Positions 7,955-16,945 of a stretch of 64,000 bases of DNA are shown one piece after another. Source of the stretch: Marinactinospora thermotolerans DSM 45154 (GTDB taxonomy: Bacteria > Actinomycetota > Actinomycetes > Streptosporangiales > Streptosporangiaceae); NCBI RefSeq assembly GCF_900167435.1, contig NZ_FUWS01000001.1:539313-603312 (forward strand), given 5' to 3'. The position numbers were made by a program, and so were the translations under genes. The notes beneath the pieces are model-generated. The model searched no databases. It worked only from the letters and a program-made list of their open reading frames with translations, and was not told the DNA's origin. Position 1 is the stretch's first letter, and each line of letters starts with the position of its first letter.

Positions 7955-9751
7955 TCAGCGCCAGGAGGGGCGCAGGACCTGGGCGTCCCCGCCACCGCGC
8001 CGCTCGGGTTCGGCGACGGCCTGGATCCGCCCGTCGGGCAGGTACTCCAGCGCCGCCACGGCCCCGATCTCCGCGGTCTGGGAGAACAGATGCCCCAGTT
8101 CGCTCAGCGCCTTCTCGTCGGGGGTGCCGAAGAAGGCGGGTTCGGCCTGGACGCGCTCGGCGTTGCGCTGCGACAGCCGGGGCGCGGCCACCGCCTCGGG
8201 AAGCGATCGGCCCGCGTCGACCCGGTCGACGAGCACCTGTAGCACCGTGGTGATGATCGTGGCGCCCCCGGGGCTGCCCAGGGCCAGCCACGGTTCGCCG
8301 TCTCGCAGCACGATGGTGGGCGCCATGCTGGAACGCGGACGTTTGCCGGGACCGGGCAGGTTCGCCGCCCCCGCGCCGCTGGCCGAGACCTGGAAGTCGA
8401 AGTCGGTCAGCTCGTTGTTGAGGATGAAGCCGCGCCCGGGCACCGTGATGGCGCTGCCCCCGGTCTGTTCGATGGTGAGGGTGTAGGAGACGACGTTGCC
8501 CCAACGGTCGGCGGTGACCAGGTGGGTGGTCGAGGGTCCCTCACGGTTCTCCGCCGCGGGCGCGCCCTCCTCGGCGCATCCGGCGCCGGCGTCCAGGTCG
8601 CCGGGGGCGACGGGCGCGGCCAGGACGGAGGCGGTATCGATGTGGCAGGCGCGCTGCGCGGCGTACTCCGGAGACAGCAGCCGCTCCAGGGGGACGTCGA
8701 CGTGGTCGGGGTCGCCGATGTGGACGTTGCGGTCGGCGTAGGCGAGCTTGCTCGCCTCCAGCGTGACGTGCCGGATCTCCTCCTGCGACAGTTCCGCGGG
8801 GTCGAAGGTGGAGAGGATGTTCAGCGCCTCGCCGACCGTGGACCCCCCGGAGGAGGACGGCGGCATCCCGTAGACGTCGAGCCCGCGGTAGTCGACGTGG
8901 GTCGGCGCGCGCTCGACCAGCTCGTAGGCCGCCAGGTCGTCGGTGGTCATGAGTCCCGCTCGCACCTCGCGCGTGGCATCGGGCGCCACCGGCGGGTCGG
9001 TGACGGTGGCGACGATGTCGGCGCCGATGTCGCCCTCCAGGACCGCGGCCCCCTCACGGGCGAACGCCCGGTAGGTGTCGGCGAGGTCGGGATTGCGCAG
9101 CACGGTCCCCACCTCGGGCGGGGCGCCGCCGGGGAGGAACAGCTCCGCCGTCGCGGGGAAGTCCGCGAACCGCTCGGCGTTGTCGCGGGTCTGGGAGCGG
9201 AAGGTCTCGTCGACGACGAACCCCTCCTCGGCGAGTTCGATGGCCGGCCGCAGCACCGTCGCCGGTCTCTTGCGTCCCCACTCGTCCAGGGCGTGCTCCC
9301 AGGTGGCCGGCGTCCCCGGAACACCGACGGACAGCCCGGAGGTGACCGCCTCGGCGAAGGGGATGGGGGCGCCGTCCTCAAGGAAGGCGTCCTCCCCCAT
9401 GGCCGCGGGAGCGGTCTCACGGCCGTCCAGCGTGTGGACGCGCCCGGTGGCGGCCTCGTAGTAGACGAAGTAGCCACCGCCCCCGAATCCGGCGGAGTAG
9501 GGCTCGGTGACCCCCAGCGCGGCGGCGGCGGCGATCGCCGCGTCAACGGCGTTGCCGCCCGAGCGCAGCATCTCCATGCCGGCGCTCGTGGCGTCGGGGT
9601 CGACGGTGACCACGGCGCCGCCCCGTCCCACCGCGACCGGGTCACGGTCGGGAGGGCTGAGGGGACCGGCCGTCGCCGGTGTGGCCATGGTCGTGGTCAC
9701 GAGCGCGAACGCCCCCGCGAGAGCGCCCAATCGGTAGGTCCTGCGTTTCAC
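7955..9751 (-). CDS. ggt: Gamma-glutamyltransferase, exported
   Basis: 598 residues from the GTG at 9751, which has a clear GGAGG eight bases upstream; an in-frame GTG at 9787 lacks one. A Sec signal peptide follows (MKRRTYRLGALAGAFALV to ATPATA). The proenzyme cuts itself before the catalytic Thr in GPSTTHLVTAD to give large and small subunits, and the gly-rich binding loop is GSPGGATIITTVLQ. It transfers or hydrolyses gamma-glutamyl groups of glutathione-like compounds outside the membrane. The usual TTHxS block reads TTHLV, a mild variation. It is a single-gene unit with its own terminator. Actinomycetes mainly use mycothiol, so the natural donor may be another gamma-glutamyl compound. Confidence 0.92.
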   Translation of the reverse strand: MKRRTYRLGALAGAFALVTTTMATPATAGPLSPPDRDPVAVGRGGAVVTVDPDATSAGMEMLRSGGNAVDAAIAAAAALGVTEPYSAGFGGGGYFVYYEAATGRVHTLDGRETAPAAMGEDAFLEDGAPIPFAEAVTSGLSVGVPGTPATWEHALDEWGRKRPATVLRPAIELAEEGFVVDETFRSQTRDNAERFADFPATAELFLPGGAPPEVGTVLRNPDLADTYRAFAREGAAVLEGDIGADIVATVTDPPVAPDATREVRAGLMTTDDLAAYELVERAPTHVDYRGLDVYGMPPSSSGGSTVGEALNILSTFDPAELSQEEIRHVTLEASKLAYADRNVHIGDPDHVDVPLERLLSPEYAAQRACHIDTASVLAAPVAPGDLDAGAGCAEEGAPAAENREGPSTTHLVTADRWGNVVSYTLTIEQTGGSAITVPGRGFILNNELTDFDFQVSASGAGAANLPGPGKRPRSSMAPTIVLRDGEPWLALGSPGGATIITTVLQVLVDRVDAGRSLPEAVAAPRLSQRNAERVQAEPAFFGTPDEKALSELGHLFSQTAEIGAVAALEYLPDGRIQAVAEPERRGGGDAQVLRPSWR

Positions 9752-9992
9752 CTCGGTTACCTCCGTCTCACCCTGACCCCGTGCCACGACGCTCCGGGGC
9801 GGAGCACGCGCCGACGGTAACCCGCGGGTCGGGTCGACCGCCAGAGGGGCCTCGGTGTGGCGGTGATGTCAGGATGAATCGCCGCTGGTCCGCTGTGCGA
9901 GGTTCATGGAATGGTTATCATCCACTCCACTTTTACGGCGTAGATCCGGATTGGGTGCTGTGACGCCCCGCCCGACCGCTCCCGGCCCGCTC

Positions 9993-10988
9993 TCAGCGCA
10001 GCGCGAGCGCTGGACGGACCTCCCAGGTGGTCCACAGCGGGCGGTACCCCATACGGCTCCAGAACGGACCCGACAGGGGGTTCATCACCGCGTAGTTGAG
10101 CAGGGTGGCCCCGACGCCGTGGGTGTCCAACGCCTGGTGCGCCTGGTCCACCAGCGCGGTGCCGATCCCCTGGCCGCGCTCCTCGTCGGCCACCACCCCG
10201 TAGCCGACGTAGGCCGCGGGTCCGGTCGACACCAACGGCGCCACCCAGCGAGCGCGCTCGGGCGGCGACACCCACACCAGCCCGACCGGACGTCCCCGCC
10301 GTTCGGCCAGCCAGATCCACGACGGCGGCCGGCTCAGCGCCCGCGCCACCACGCGGCGGGTCTGCTCCGCGGTCTCCGGCTGGATGAAGACACCGCCGAA
10401 GTGCTCGCCGTAGCGGTGCTCCTCCATGAGCAGGCCGACCACGGCGGCCAGGTCGTGGAAGTCCGCGAGCCGGATCGTCACGTCGCGCGGCGGCAGCGAG
10501 GGCGGCACGCCCCTGCGCCGCTGGCGTACGGCGAGCACCGTGAACGGCTGGAGCCCGTGGCGCTGCAACGGGCGCACCCCGCAGATGTCCCGGGCCGGCC
10601 AGGACAGGAGCGCGGCCGACTCCGACCCCGTCCCGCTGGGAAGCTCCTCCAGCTGATCGCGCCAACTCGTCAGCAGCGAGTCGAGGGCCCCCTCGGGGTC
10701 GGGACCACCCACGACCGGAGTCAGCCAGTGCTGGTCGGGCATGCCCCAGGTGCGCCCCACCTCGCCGGGCTGATACCACGAATAGCGCATCGTCCCGGTG
10801 GCGACCGGGCGCCCTTCCTCGTCGCTGACCGTCAACAGCGGATAGGTCGTCAGCCGTGGCAGGGACGGCCTCGGTAGCAACGGGTCGACTGCCGACCAGC
10901 GCTTGGCGACCGATCCCACCAGCAGATCGAACTCCGCACTGCCGTCGGGCGGATCGTCATGTCGCACGCGCGCGACATAACCACTCAT
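9993..10988 (-). CDS. GNAT-family N-acetyltransferase
   Basis: 331 residues. The C-terminal half is a GNAT domain: beta4 VGYGVVADEERGQGIGTALVD holds the acetyl-CoA pyrophosphate loop (RGQGIG), followed by LLNYAVMNPLSGPFWSRMGYRP, the usual end of the fold. The N-terminal ~150 residues have no motif I recognise, but their length suggests a second, degenerate GNAT half. The substrate is unknown. The ATG is preceded by a strong GGGAGGG. It is transcribed alone; the 241 bases between it and ggt contain only an AT-richer stretch that probably carries the ggt promoter. Confidence 0.85.
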   Translation of the reverse strand: MSGYVARVRHDDPPDGSAEFDLLVGSVAKRWSAVDPLLPRPSLPRLTTYPLLTVSDEEGRPVATGTMRYSWYQPGEVGRTWGMPDQHWLTPVVGGPDPEGALDSLLTSWRDQLEELPSGTGSESAALLSWPARDICGVRPLQRHGLQPFTVLAVRQRRRGVPPSLPPRDVTIRLADFHDLAAVVGLLMEEHRYGEHFGGVFIQPETAEQTRRVVARALSRPPSWIWLAERRGRPVGLVWVSPPERARWVAPLVSTGPAAYVGYGVVADEERGQGIGTALVDQAHQALDTHGVGATLLNYAVMNPLSGPFWSRMGYRPLWTTWEVRPALALR

Positions 10989-11217
10989 CTATCCCTCCCT
11001 GACCGCACACGCGCCCCTGGCGGTCACACGCCGGCGCTACGCTACCGGCACTTCCGTGTCGATCACGGTCCGTCGCTTCTCGGATACGACAGGAGACGCT
11101 ACCGCCTCGGCCCGTCGATCGTAGAGACAAACCTCGAACTTTCCGACTTTGTTTTGAAATTGTCGCCGTGCAATTTCTTCTGCGGGAACCCGGATGGGCC
11201 TCCGGCCTCATGACGAA

Positions 11218-11251
11218 CCGGCGGCCCGGAGGGGCTCCCCCGGGCCGCCGG
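11218..11251 (-). terminator. Terminator after DUF3060 lipoprotein gene
   Basis: Perfect 12-base arms CCGGCGGCCCGG / CCGGGCCGCCGG around a ten-base loop, 20 bases past the stop at 11272. The rest of 10989-11217, upstream of the GNAT gene, is AT-richer and most likely promoter DNA; I see no gene in it. Confidence 0.7.
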
Positions 11252-11271
11252 TCGAACGGACGCCCCCGGAC

Positions 11272-11757
11272 TCAGGGAGTCGCGTCACCCCCCTGAGCGG
11301 CGGTGTTGTTGATTCCCGTGTTCGTCACCTCGGGCTCGCCCGAGGCGTAGTGGACGGTGTTCTCCGCCCCGGTCATGCGCACGGAGTCGGCGGTGCCCAC
11401 GTGGACCTCGTTCTCGTTGCCGGTGACCGACACCGACCCGCACTGGCCGTTGAGCGTGACCACGGCCCCACTGGCCACGACGCTCACGTCGCGTCCCGCG
11501 CAGTCCTCGGTGGTGTTCTGGCCGTCGGAGGCGATCGTCAGGGTCTGGCCGTCGCTCACCGACAGACCACCCTCCTCGCCCACCGACACGCCGCCACCCT
11601 CGTCACCGGAGACCGAGACCCCGTCCTCCCGGAGCGTGACCTCGCCGTTCTCCCCGGAGACCGAGACGCCCTCCTCCGACACCGACACCCCACACCCAGC
11701 CCCGAACAGGGCCAGGAGGGCCGTCGCACCCACCACCGTCGCGATCCGGCGCCGCAT
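11272..11757 (-). CDS. DUF3060-type exported lipoprotein
   Basis: 161 residues. An N-terminal signal (MRRRIATVVGATALLALFGAGC) ends in a lipobox-like FGAGC; the -3 position is Gly, so lipidation is likely but not certain. The mature part is built of short beta-strand repeats: GVSVSEE, GVSVSGE, GVSVSGD, GVSVGEE, GLSVSDG, then the DUF3060 pattern VVTLNGQCGSVSVTGNENEVHVGTADSV in which alternate hydrophobic residues fit a small right-handed beta-solenoid. Two cysteines (DCAG and QCGS) could form a disulfide. The function of DUF3060 is unknown. It has a good GGGGAGAG ribosome site and its own terminator, so it is a monocistronic unit. Confidence 0.85.
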   Translation of the reverse strand: MRRRIATVVGATALLALFGAGCGVSVSEEGVSVSGENGEVTLREDGVSVSGDEGGGVSVGEEGGLSVSDGQTLTIASDGQNTTEDCAGRDVSVVASGAVVTLNGQCGSVSVTGNENEVHVGTADSVRMTGAENTVHYASGEPEVTNTGINNTAAQGGDATP

Positions 11758-11926
11758 GTTGCACTCTCCCCTTCGTCCCCACCGGTGCAGCCACCGGTGC
11801 TCCGCCCTCTAGGACGTGACAGCGGCCCGAAGGGTTCCCCCAGGGCGGCCACAACCCGCTCACCCCGCGGGAACACGCCCCCGCGCCGCCCGCCACACCC
11901 CGGCGGCGCGGCGGCCCTGCCGCGCC

Positions 11927-14020
11927 TCAGGAGACGCCGGCCGCGTCCATCCCGCGCAGCTCGCGCTTGAGCTCCTTGACCTCGTCGCGCAGCCGTGCCG
12001 CCACCTCGAACTGGAGGTCGGCCGCCGCCTGGTGCATCTGGGCGCTGAGCTGGTCGATGAGATCGGCCAGCTCGTTGCGCGGCAGCGCCGAGACGTCCCT
12101 GGTCTGGCCCTCTGCGCCCAGGACGGGCACCGGTGCGCGGCCGGCCCGCTCCTGGCGCCCCCCGATCAGCGACGCGGTGTCGGCGTCCTCGCGCGCCAGC
12201 GAGTCGAGGATGTCGGCGATCTTCTTCCGCAACGGCTGCGGGTCGATCCCGTGCTCGGCGTTGTAGGCGAGCTGCTTGGCCCGGCGCCGGTTGGTCTCAT
12301 CGATCGCCCTGCGCATCGACTCGGTCACCTGGTCGGCGTACATGTGCACCTGACCGGCGACATTGCGCGCGGCCCGGCCGATCGTCTGGATCAGCGAGGT
12401 CTCCGAGCGCAGGAAGCCCTCCTTGTCGGCGTCCAGGATCGCCACCAGCGACACCTCGGGCAGGTCCAGGCCCTCGCGCAACAGGTTGATGCCGACCAGC
12501 ACGTCGTACTCGCCGATGCGCAGCTCGCGCAGCAGCTCCACCCGGCGCAGGGTGTCGACCTCGCTGTGCAGGTAGCGCACCCGGATCCCCAGGTCGGTGA
12601 GGTAGTCGGTGAGATCCTCGGCCATCTTCTTGGTCAGCGTGGTGACCAGCACCCGCTCGTCGCGCTCGGCGCGCTCGCGGATCTCGTGCACCAGGTCGTC
12701 GATCTGCCCCTCGGTGGGCTTGACCTTGACCTCGGGGTCGACCAACCCGGTGGGGCGGATGACCTGTTCGACGACGTCGCCCCCGCTGCGCCCCAGCTCG
12801 TAGGGGCCGGGGGTGGCGGAGAGGTAGACGGTCTGGCCGATGCGCTCGACGAACTCGTCCCATTTCAGCGGCCGGTTGTCCAGCGCGGAGGGCAGCCGGA
12901 AACCGTGGTCGACGAGCGTGCGCTTGCGGGAGGCGTCGCCCTCGTACATGCCGCCGATCTGGGGGACGGTCACGTGCGACTCGTCGACGACGAGGAGGAA
13001 GTCCTCGGGGAAGTAGTCCAGCAGCGTGTTCGGCGGGCTGCCGGGCTCGCGGTCGTCGAAGTGCCGCGAGTAGTTCTCGATCCCCGAGCAGGTGCCGACC
13101 TGGCGCATCATCTCGATGTCGTAGGTGGTGCGCATGCGCAGCCGCTGCGCCTCCAGGAGCTTGCCGTCCCGCTCCAGCTCGGCCAGGCGTCCGGCGAGCT
13201 CGGCCTCGATCGCGGCGATGGCGCGTTCCATCCGCTCGGGGCCGGCGACATAGTGCGAGGCCGGGAAGATGTAGTACTCGTCGTCCTCGCCCAGGACCTC
13301 ACCGGTGAGCGGGTGCAGCGTCATGAGACGCTCGATCTCATCGCCGAACATCTCGATCCGCACCGCGAGCTCCTCGTAGACCGGGATGATCTCGATGGTG
13401 TCGCCCCGGACCCGGAAGGTGCCGCGGGTGAAGGCCACGTCGTTGCGGGCGTACTGCATCTCGACGAGCTTGCGCAGCAACTGGTCGCGGTCGATCTCCA
13501 TGCCGACCTTGAGCGTGGTCATCCGGTCGACGTACTCCTGCGGGGTGCCCAGGCCGTAGATGCACGACACCGAGGCCACCACGATCGTGTCGCGCCGGGT
13601 CAGCAGCGAGTTCGTCGCCGAGTGGCGCAGCCGCTCCACCTCCTCGTTGATCGAGGAGTCCTTCTCGATGTAGGTGTCGGTCTGCGGGACGTAGGCCTCG
13701 GGCTGGTAGTAGTCGTAGTAGGAGACGAAGTACTCGACCGCGTTGTTGGGCAGCATCTCCCGGAGCTCGTTGGCGAACTGGGCGGCCAGCGTCTTGTTCG
13801 GCTGCATCACCAGGGTGGGACGCTGCACCTGTTCCACGAGCCAGGCCACCGTCGCGGTCTTACCGGTACCGGTCGCCCCCAGCAGGACGGTGTCGGTGTC
13901 GCCGGCCTGGACCCTGCGGGACAGCTCGGCGATGGCCGCGGGCTGGTCGCCCGCCGGGGTCATCTCCGAGACCACCTGGAAGGGCGCCACCTTGCGCTGG
14001 ATGTCGCTCACCGGACGCAC
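11927..14020 (-). CDS. uvrB: UvrABC excision repair helicase subunit UvrB
   Basis: 697 residues, full length. Superfamily 2 helicase motifs are in order: GATGTGKT (residues 48-55), the beta-hairpin region [21 protein letters not shown] that clamps damaged DNA, Walker [12 protein letters not shown], and motif [11 protein letters not shown]. The C-terminal UVR domain (about residues 650-690, [18 protein letters not shown]) recruits UvrC. It verifies lesions after UvrA loading in nucleotide excision repair. The start at 14020 gives the usual N-terminus ([17 protein letters not shown]). It is not co-transcribed with uvrA here. Confidence 0.97.
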   Translation of the reverse strand: MRPVSDIQRKVAPFQVVSEMTPAGDQPAAIAELSRRVQAGDTDTVLLGATGTGKTATVAWLVEQVQRPTLVMQPNKTLAAQFANELREMLPNNAVEYFVSYYDYYQPEAYVPQTDTYIEKDSSINEEVERLRHSATNSLLTRRDTIVVASVSCIYGLGTPQEYVDRMTTLKVGMEIDRDQLLRKLVEMQYARNDVAFTRGTFRVRGDTIEIIPVYEELAVRIEMFGDEIERLMTLHPLTGEVLGEDDEYYIFPASHYVAGPERMERAIAAIEAELAGRLAELERDGKLLEAQRLRMRTTYDIEMMRQVGTCSGIENYSRHFDDREPGSPPNTLLDYFPEDFLLVVDESHVTVPQIGGMYEGDASRKRTLVDHGFRLPSALDNRPLKWDEFVERIGQTVYLSATPGPYELGRSGGDVVEQVIRPTGLVDPEVKVKPTEGQIDDLVHEIRERAERDERVLVTTLTKKMAEDLTDYLTDLGIRVRYLHSEVDTLRRVELLRELRIGEYDVLVGINLLREGLDLPEVSLVAILDADKEGFLRSETSLIQTIGRAARNVAGQVHMYADQVTESMRRAIDETNRRRAKQLAYNAEHGIDPQPLRKKIADILDSLAREDADTASLIGGRQERAGRAPVPVLGAEGQTRDVSALPRNELADLIDQLSAQMHQAAADLQFEVAARLRDEVKELKRELRGMDAAGVS

Positions 14021-14123
14021 GTCGCCTCAACTCCCCCTGACTCGGATTCCCGGCCTCGTTCCCACCGTATAGCCGGGTGGTGACAACACGGCCCGGCGCG
14101 TACCGATTCCCCGCCGCCCGGGA

Positions 14124-15386
14124 TCAACCGCCCGCCGGCAGCGCGGCCACGGCCGCCCCCGTCGCCACCACCGCGAGCCCCCCGCCCAGGAGCGCGAACC
14201 TCACCGGCGCGATCCGCACCCCGTGCCTGCGGCACGACTCCAGCCACAGCAGGGTCGCCAGCGACGCCCACGGCGTCACCAGGACACCGACGTTGGTGCC
14301 GATCAGCAGCGCCAGCACCAGGCCCGGCTCCCCCGCCGGAAGCACCGCCTCCACGGCGGTGTAGGCCGGCAGGTTGTTGACCAGGTTGCCCAGCGCGGCC
14401 CCCACCGCGGCGACGCGCAGGGCCGACCCGGCCCCCTCGCCCGCGAACGGCGCCAGGAGCGCGGCCAGCCCGAGCTCGTTGAGCGCCGGGACGACGAGGA
14501 AGAGCCCGGTCACAAAGACCAGGAGCCTCCAGGGGATCAGGGTCGAAGTCAGGGCCGCGCGGTCGCGCAGGACGTGCGCCACGACGAGCAACGCCGCTGC
14601 GACCGTCGCGACGAGCTCGACGGGGGCACCCGCCAGCACCCCCACCGCGAACAGCAGGCAGGCCGTCGCCGCGGCCCACAACAGCGGCCGGTCCCCCACC
14701 GGGGTCGGGGATGGAACCTCGTAACGCCGCGCGCCGCGCGCGCCACGTCGCCAGTAGCCGAACCACAGGAACAGCGCCGTCACCGCGATCGCCGCGAGTT
14801 GCGGCGCCCACATCCGCGCCGCGAACTCGTGGGTGGACAGGCCGGCGCGGTCCATGGCGAGCAGGTTGGTCAGATTGGACACCGGAAGCAGCAGGCTCGC
14901 GGTGTTGGCCGTCCACACGGTCGTCATCGCCAACGGCAGCGCGGCGATCCCGGCCCTGGCCGCCAGGGCCAGCAGAACGGGGGTGAGCAGCACCGCGGTG
15001 GTGTCCAGGTTGAACAGGGCGGTGGTCAGCGACGCGAAGGCCAGGCACAGGGCGAACAGCAGCGCGTAGTTCCCCCGGCCGAGGATCGCGACGCGGGTGG
15101 CGATCACGTCGAAGAGCCCGTCGCGTCTCGCCAGTTCCGCCAGGACGATGACGGCCGTCAGGAACAGCAGCAGGGGGGAGACCCGGGCGACGCTGTCGAC
15201 GGCGACGGCGGTCGGCAGCACGCCGGTCAGCACGAACAGCAGCCCCAGGACCAACAGGCCGAGGCGGACCAGGTCGAGCACGCCGAACCGGCGCCACCCC
15301 GACGGCCGGGCGGGGCGCCCCTCCCCCGTTGTGGGGGAGGGATCGGGAAGCGGAGGGGACGGGGGTGAGGAGGACACGGCCGCCAT
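14124..15386 (-). CDS. SLC13/ArsB-NhaD (ion transporter superfamily) permease
   Basis: 420 residues with about ten hydrophobic segments. Family-typical stretches are the re-entrant-loop-like ALFNLDTTAVLLTPVLLALA and NTASLLLPVSNLTNLLAMD in the first half, and LGNLVNNLPAYTAVEAVL with LIGTNVGVLVTPWASLATLLWLE in the second, the inverted-repeat layout of ArsB, NhaD and CitM transporters. Substrate (arsenite, Na+/H+ or carboxylate) cannot be told; no arsR or arsC is nearby. I chose the ATG at 15386; the frame is open to 15551 but that extension looks untranslated. The first 25 residues (SSPPSPPLPDPSPTTGEG) come from a palindromic repeat. Bases 15387-15686 upstream hold no other gene. Confidence 0.82.
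   Translation of the reverse strand: MAAVSSSPPSPPLPDPSPTTGEGRPARPSGWRRFGVLDLVRLGLLVLGLLFVLTGVLPTAVAVDSVARVSPLLLFLTAVIVLAELARRDGLFDVIATRVAILGRGNYALLFALCLAFASLTTALFNLDTTAVLLTPVLLALAARAGIAALPLAMTTVWTANTASLLLPVSNLTNLLAMDRAGLSTHEFAARMWAPQLAAIAVTALFLWFGYWRRGARGARRYEVPSPTPVGDRPLLWAAATACLLFAVGVLAGAPVELVATVAAALLVVAHVLRDRAALTSTLIPWRLLVFVTGLFLVVPALNELGLAALLAPFAGEGAGSALRVAAVGAALGNLVNNLPAYTAVEAVLPAGEPGLVLALLIGTNVGVLVTPWASLATLLWLESCRRHGVRIAPVRFALLGGGLAVVATGAAVAALPAGG
15319..15341. repeat. REP-like palindrome inside the transporter N-terminus
   Basis: Nine-base arms CCCTCCCCC / GGGGGAGGG with a five-base GTTGT loop, flanked by further G-rich sequence. It is read in frame as proline/glycine-rich codons at the start of the permease gene. 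The style matches short palindromic repeats that are scattered through GC-rich genomes; only this copy is obvious in the window. Confidence 0.45.
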
Positions 15387-15686
15387 GATGACATGTCGGA
15401 TTTCCTCCCGTCGGTTCGCCGCGGCTCTCTCGCCCGGCCCCGACGAAGGGCCACGCCCGTCCCCGTCTTCCTCCCGGTGGTCCGGGTCCGGCGCCACCAC
15501 GACCGGCCCCGCTCCCACGCGCGGAACCCGCTGGGGGCGGCCCACGGTCACGCGGCCCGCTGTCCCGCCTCCTGTCCCCGCTGGGCGGTGGCGGCGTTCG
15601 CGTGAACGGCGTGGTGGGCTGTCCGACGGTCGGCGCGGAAGGGCGGAGAGCGCCGGCGGTCCTACGCGAGGGCGCCCCGCGCCCGA

Positions 15687-16286
15687 TCAGGTCTCGGCCC
15701 GGCGCCGCAGCTCCTCCCAGACGCGGGCGACACGCTCCTCCAGCTCGGCGACGCCGCCGGAGTTGTCAATCACCAGGTCGGCGACTGCCAGACGCTGCTC
15801 GCGAGAGGCCTGGGCCCGTACCCGGGCGCGCGCCTGTTCCTCGGGCATGCCGCGGTTGGTGACGACCCGCTCGATCCGGGTCTCCACCGGGGCATCCACG
15901 ACGACCACCACGTCGTAGAGGTCGGCCAGCCCGTTCTCCACCAGGAGGGGCACGTCGTAGACGACGACCGCGTCCCGTGGAGCGGCCGCCATGAGCTCCT
16001 CGGTGCGCGCGGCGACCCTGGGGTGCACGATCGCGTTGAGGCGGGCGAGCCTGTCCTCGTCGGCGAAGACGATCTCGCCGAGACGGGGCCGGTCCAGGCG
16101 GCCCTCGGGGGTGAGCACCCCCTCCCCGAACTCGGCCACGACCTCGGCCAGCCCGTCGGTACCGGGTTCGACGACCTCCCGGGCGATCCGGTCCGCGTCG
16201 ATGACGACGGCACCACGCTCGGCGAGGCGTCGCGCCACCTCGCTCTTACCCGAGCCGATTCCCCCGGTGAGTCCCACGCGCAGCAT
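15687..16286 (-). CDS. coaE: Dephospho-CoA kinase
   Basis: 199 residues, the single-domain length. The P-loop GGIGSGKS is at residues 8-15, followed by the substrate segment [16 protein letters not shown] and the lid region [20 protein letters not shown]. It phosphorylates the 3' hydroxyl of dephospho-CoA with ATP, the last step of coenzyme A synthesis. Some actinobacterial CoaE proteins carry a C-terminal GrpB/UPF0157 domain; this one does not. It lies just downstream of a GNAT gene (9 bases) and rpsA, the usual rpsA-coaE neighbourhood. Confidence 0.95.
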   Translation of the reverse strand: MLRVGLTGGIGSGKSEVARRLAERGAVVIDADRIAREVVEPGTDGLAEVVAEFGEGVLTPEGRLDRPRLGEIVFADEDRLARLNAIVHPRVAARTEELMAAAPRDAVVVYDVPLLVENGLADLYDVVVVVDAPVETRIERVVTNRGMPEEQARARVRAQASREQRLAVADLVIDNSGGVAELEERVARVWEELRRRAET

Positions 16287-16295
16287 GGGCCGAGC

Positions 16296-16823
16296 CTACG
16301 GGGTGCCGGCGATGGGAACCCGCCCGGGGACCTCCTTGCGGAGATGCACCATCGTCAGGTGCCCGGCGATGCGCTCACGCGTCGTCTCCTGGTATCCCAG
16401 CCCGCGGTACAGGCGCAGCCCCGCGTCACCGGTGTGGGTCGTGGTCAGGGCGAAGGCCGACAGGCCGGGGTGGCGCTCCAGCGCGTACCGCTCGATGGCG
16501 CCGGCCAGGGTCCGCCCCAGCCCGCGGCGGCGTTGGTCGGGGGCCACCGCGAGCCTGCCGATGAGGAAGGTGCGGCCGGCGGACCTGCCGCGCGCGGCGC
16601 CGACGATCCGGCCGCCCCGGGTCGCCTTGAGCAGCAGCGCCCCCTGGTCCATGGCGGAGCGGATCTGGGGGACGGTCTCGGTGAGCGGGGGGATACAGGG
16701 ATCGCCGCACGCCTGCGCCTCGAAGACGTAGGCGGCGAGCTGGAGCGTCCAGATCTCCCCCACGTCCTCGGCTTCGGCCGGGCCGATGGTGATATCGGGG
16801 GCGATGTCGGTCGGGAGGCTCAT
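16296..16823 (-). CDS. GNAT-family N-acetyltransferase
   Basis: 175 residues from the ATG at 16823 (MSLPTDIAPDITIGPAEAED). It has a compact single GNAT domain: IGRLAVAPDQRRRGLGRTLAGAI is the acetyl-CoA motif A (RRRGLG), and GLRLYRGLGYQETTRERI is the C-terminal strand. Substrate is unknown. The frame is open further upstream across a strong terminator, which makes those codons unlikely to be used. It may be co-transcribed with coaE, which begins 9 bases after its stop. Confidence 0.87.
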   Translation of the reverse strand: MSLPTDIAPDITIGPAEAEDVGEIWTLQLAAYVFEAQACGDPCIPPLTETVPQIRSAMDQGALLLKATRGGRIVGAARGRSAGRTFLIGRLAVAPDQRRRGLGRTLAGAIERYALERHPGLSAFALTTTHTGDAGLRLYRGLGYQETTRERIAGHLTMVHLRKEVPGRVPIAGTP

Positions 16824-16880
16824 GCCGGCTCCTCGAAGGGGCGGGCGGTCCGCACCGCCCGATCGGTCCCGACCATAGCG

Positions 16881-16912
16881 GAGGGCCGCTCCCCGTACGG
16901 GGAGCGGCCCTC
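16881..16912 (-). terminator. rpsA terminator
   Basis: A perfect 32-base palindrome (16-base arms, GAGGGCCGCTCCCCGT and its complement) 33 bases past the rpsA stop. It separates rpsA from the GNAT-coaE pair on the same strand. Confidence 0.8.
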
Positions 16913-16945
16913 GGTGATTCGCGATCCCGGAGTCCGGGAACGTGA

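Noticed and set aside
14387-15454. Additional genes in other frames across the permease gene
   Set aside because: Only the chosen frame shows hydrophobic helices with transporter-family motifs; the others are Arg/Ala/Gly-biased.
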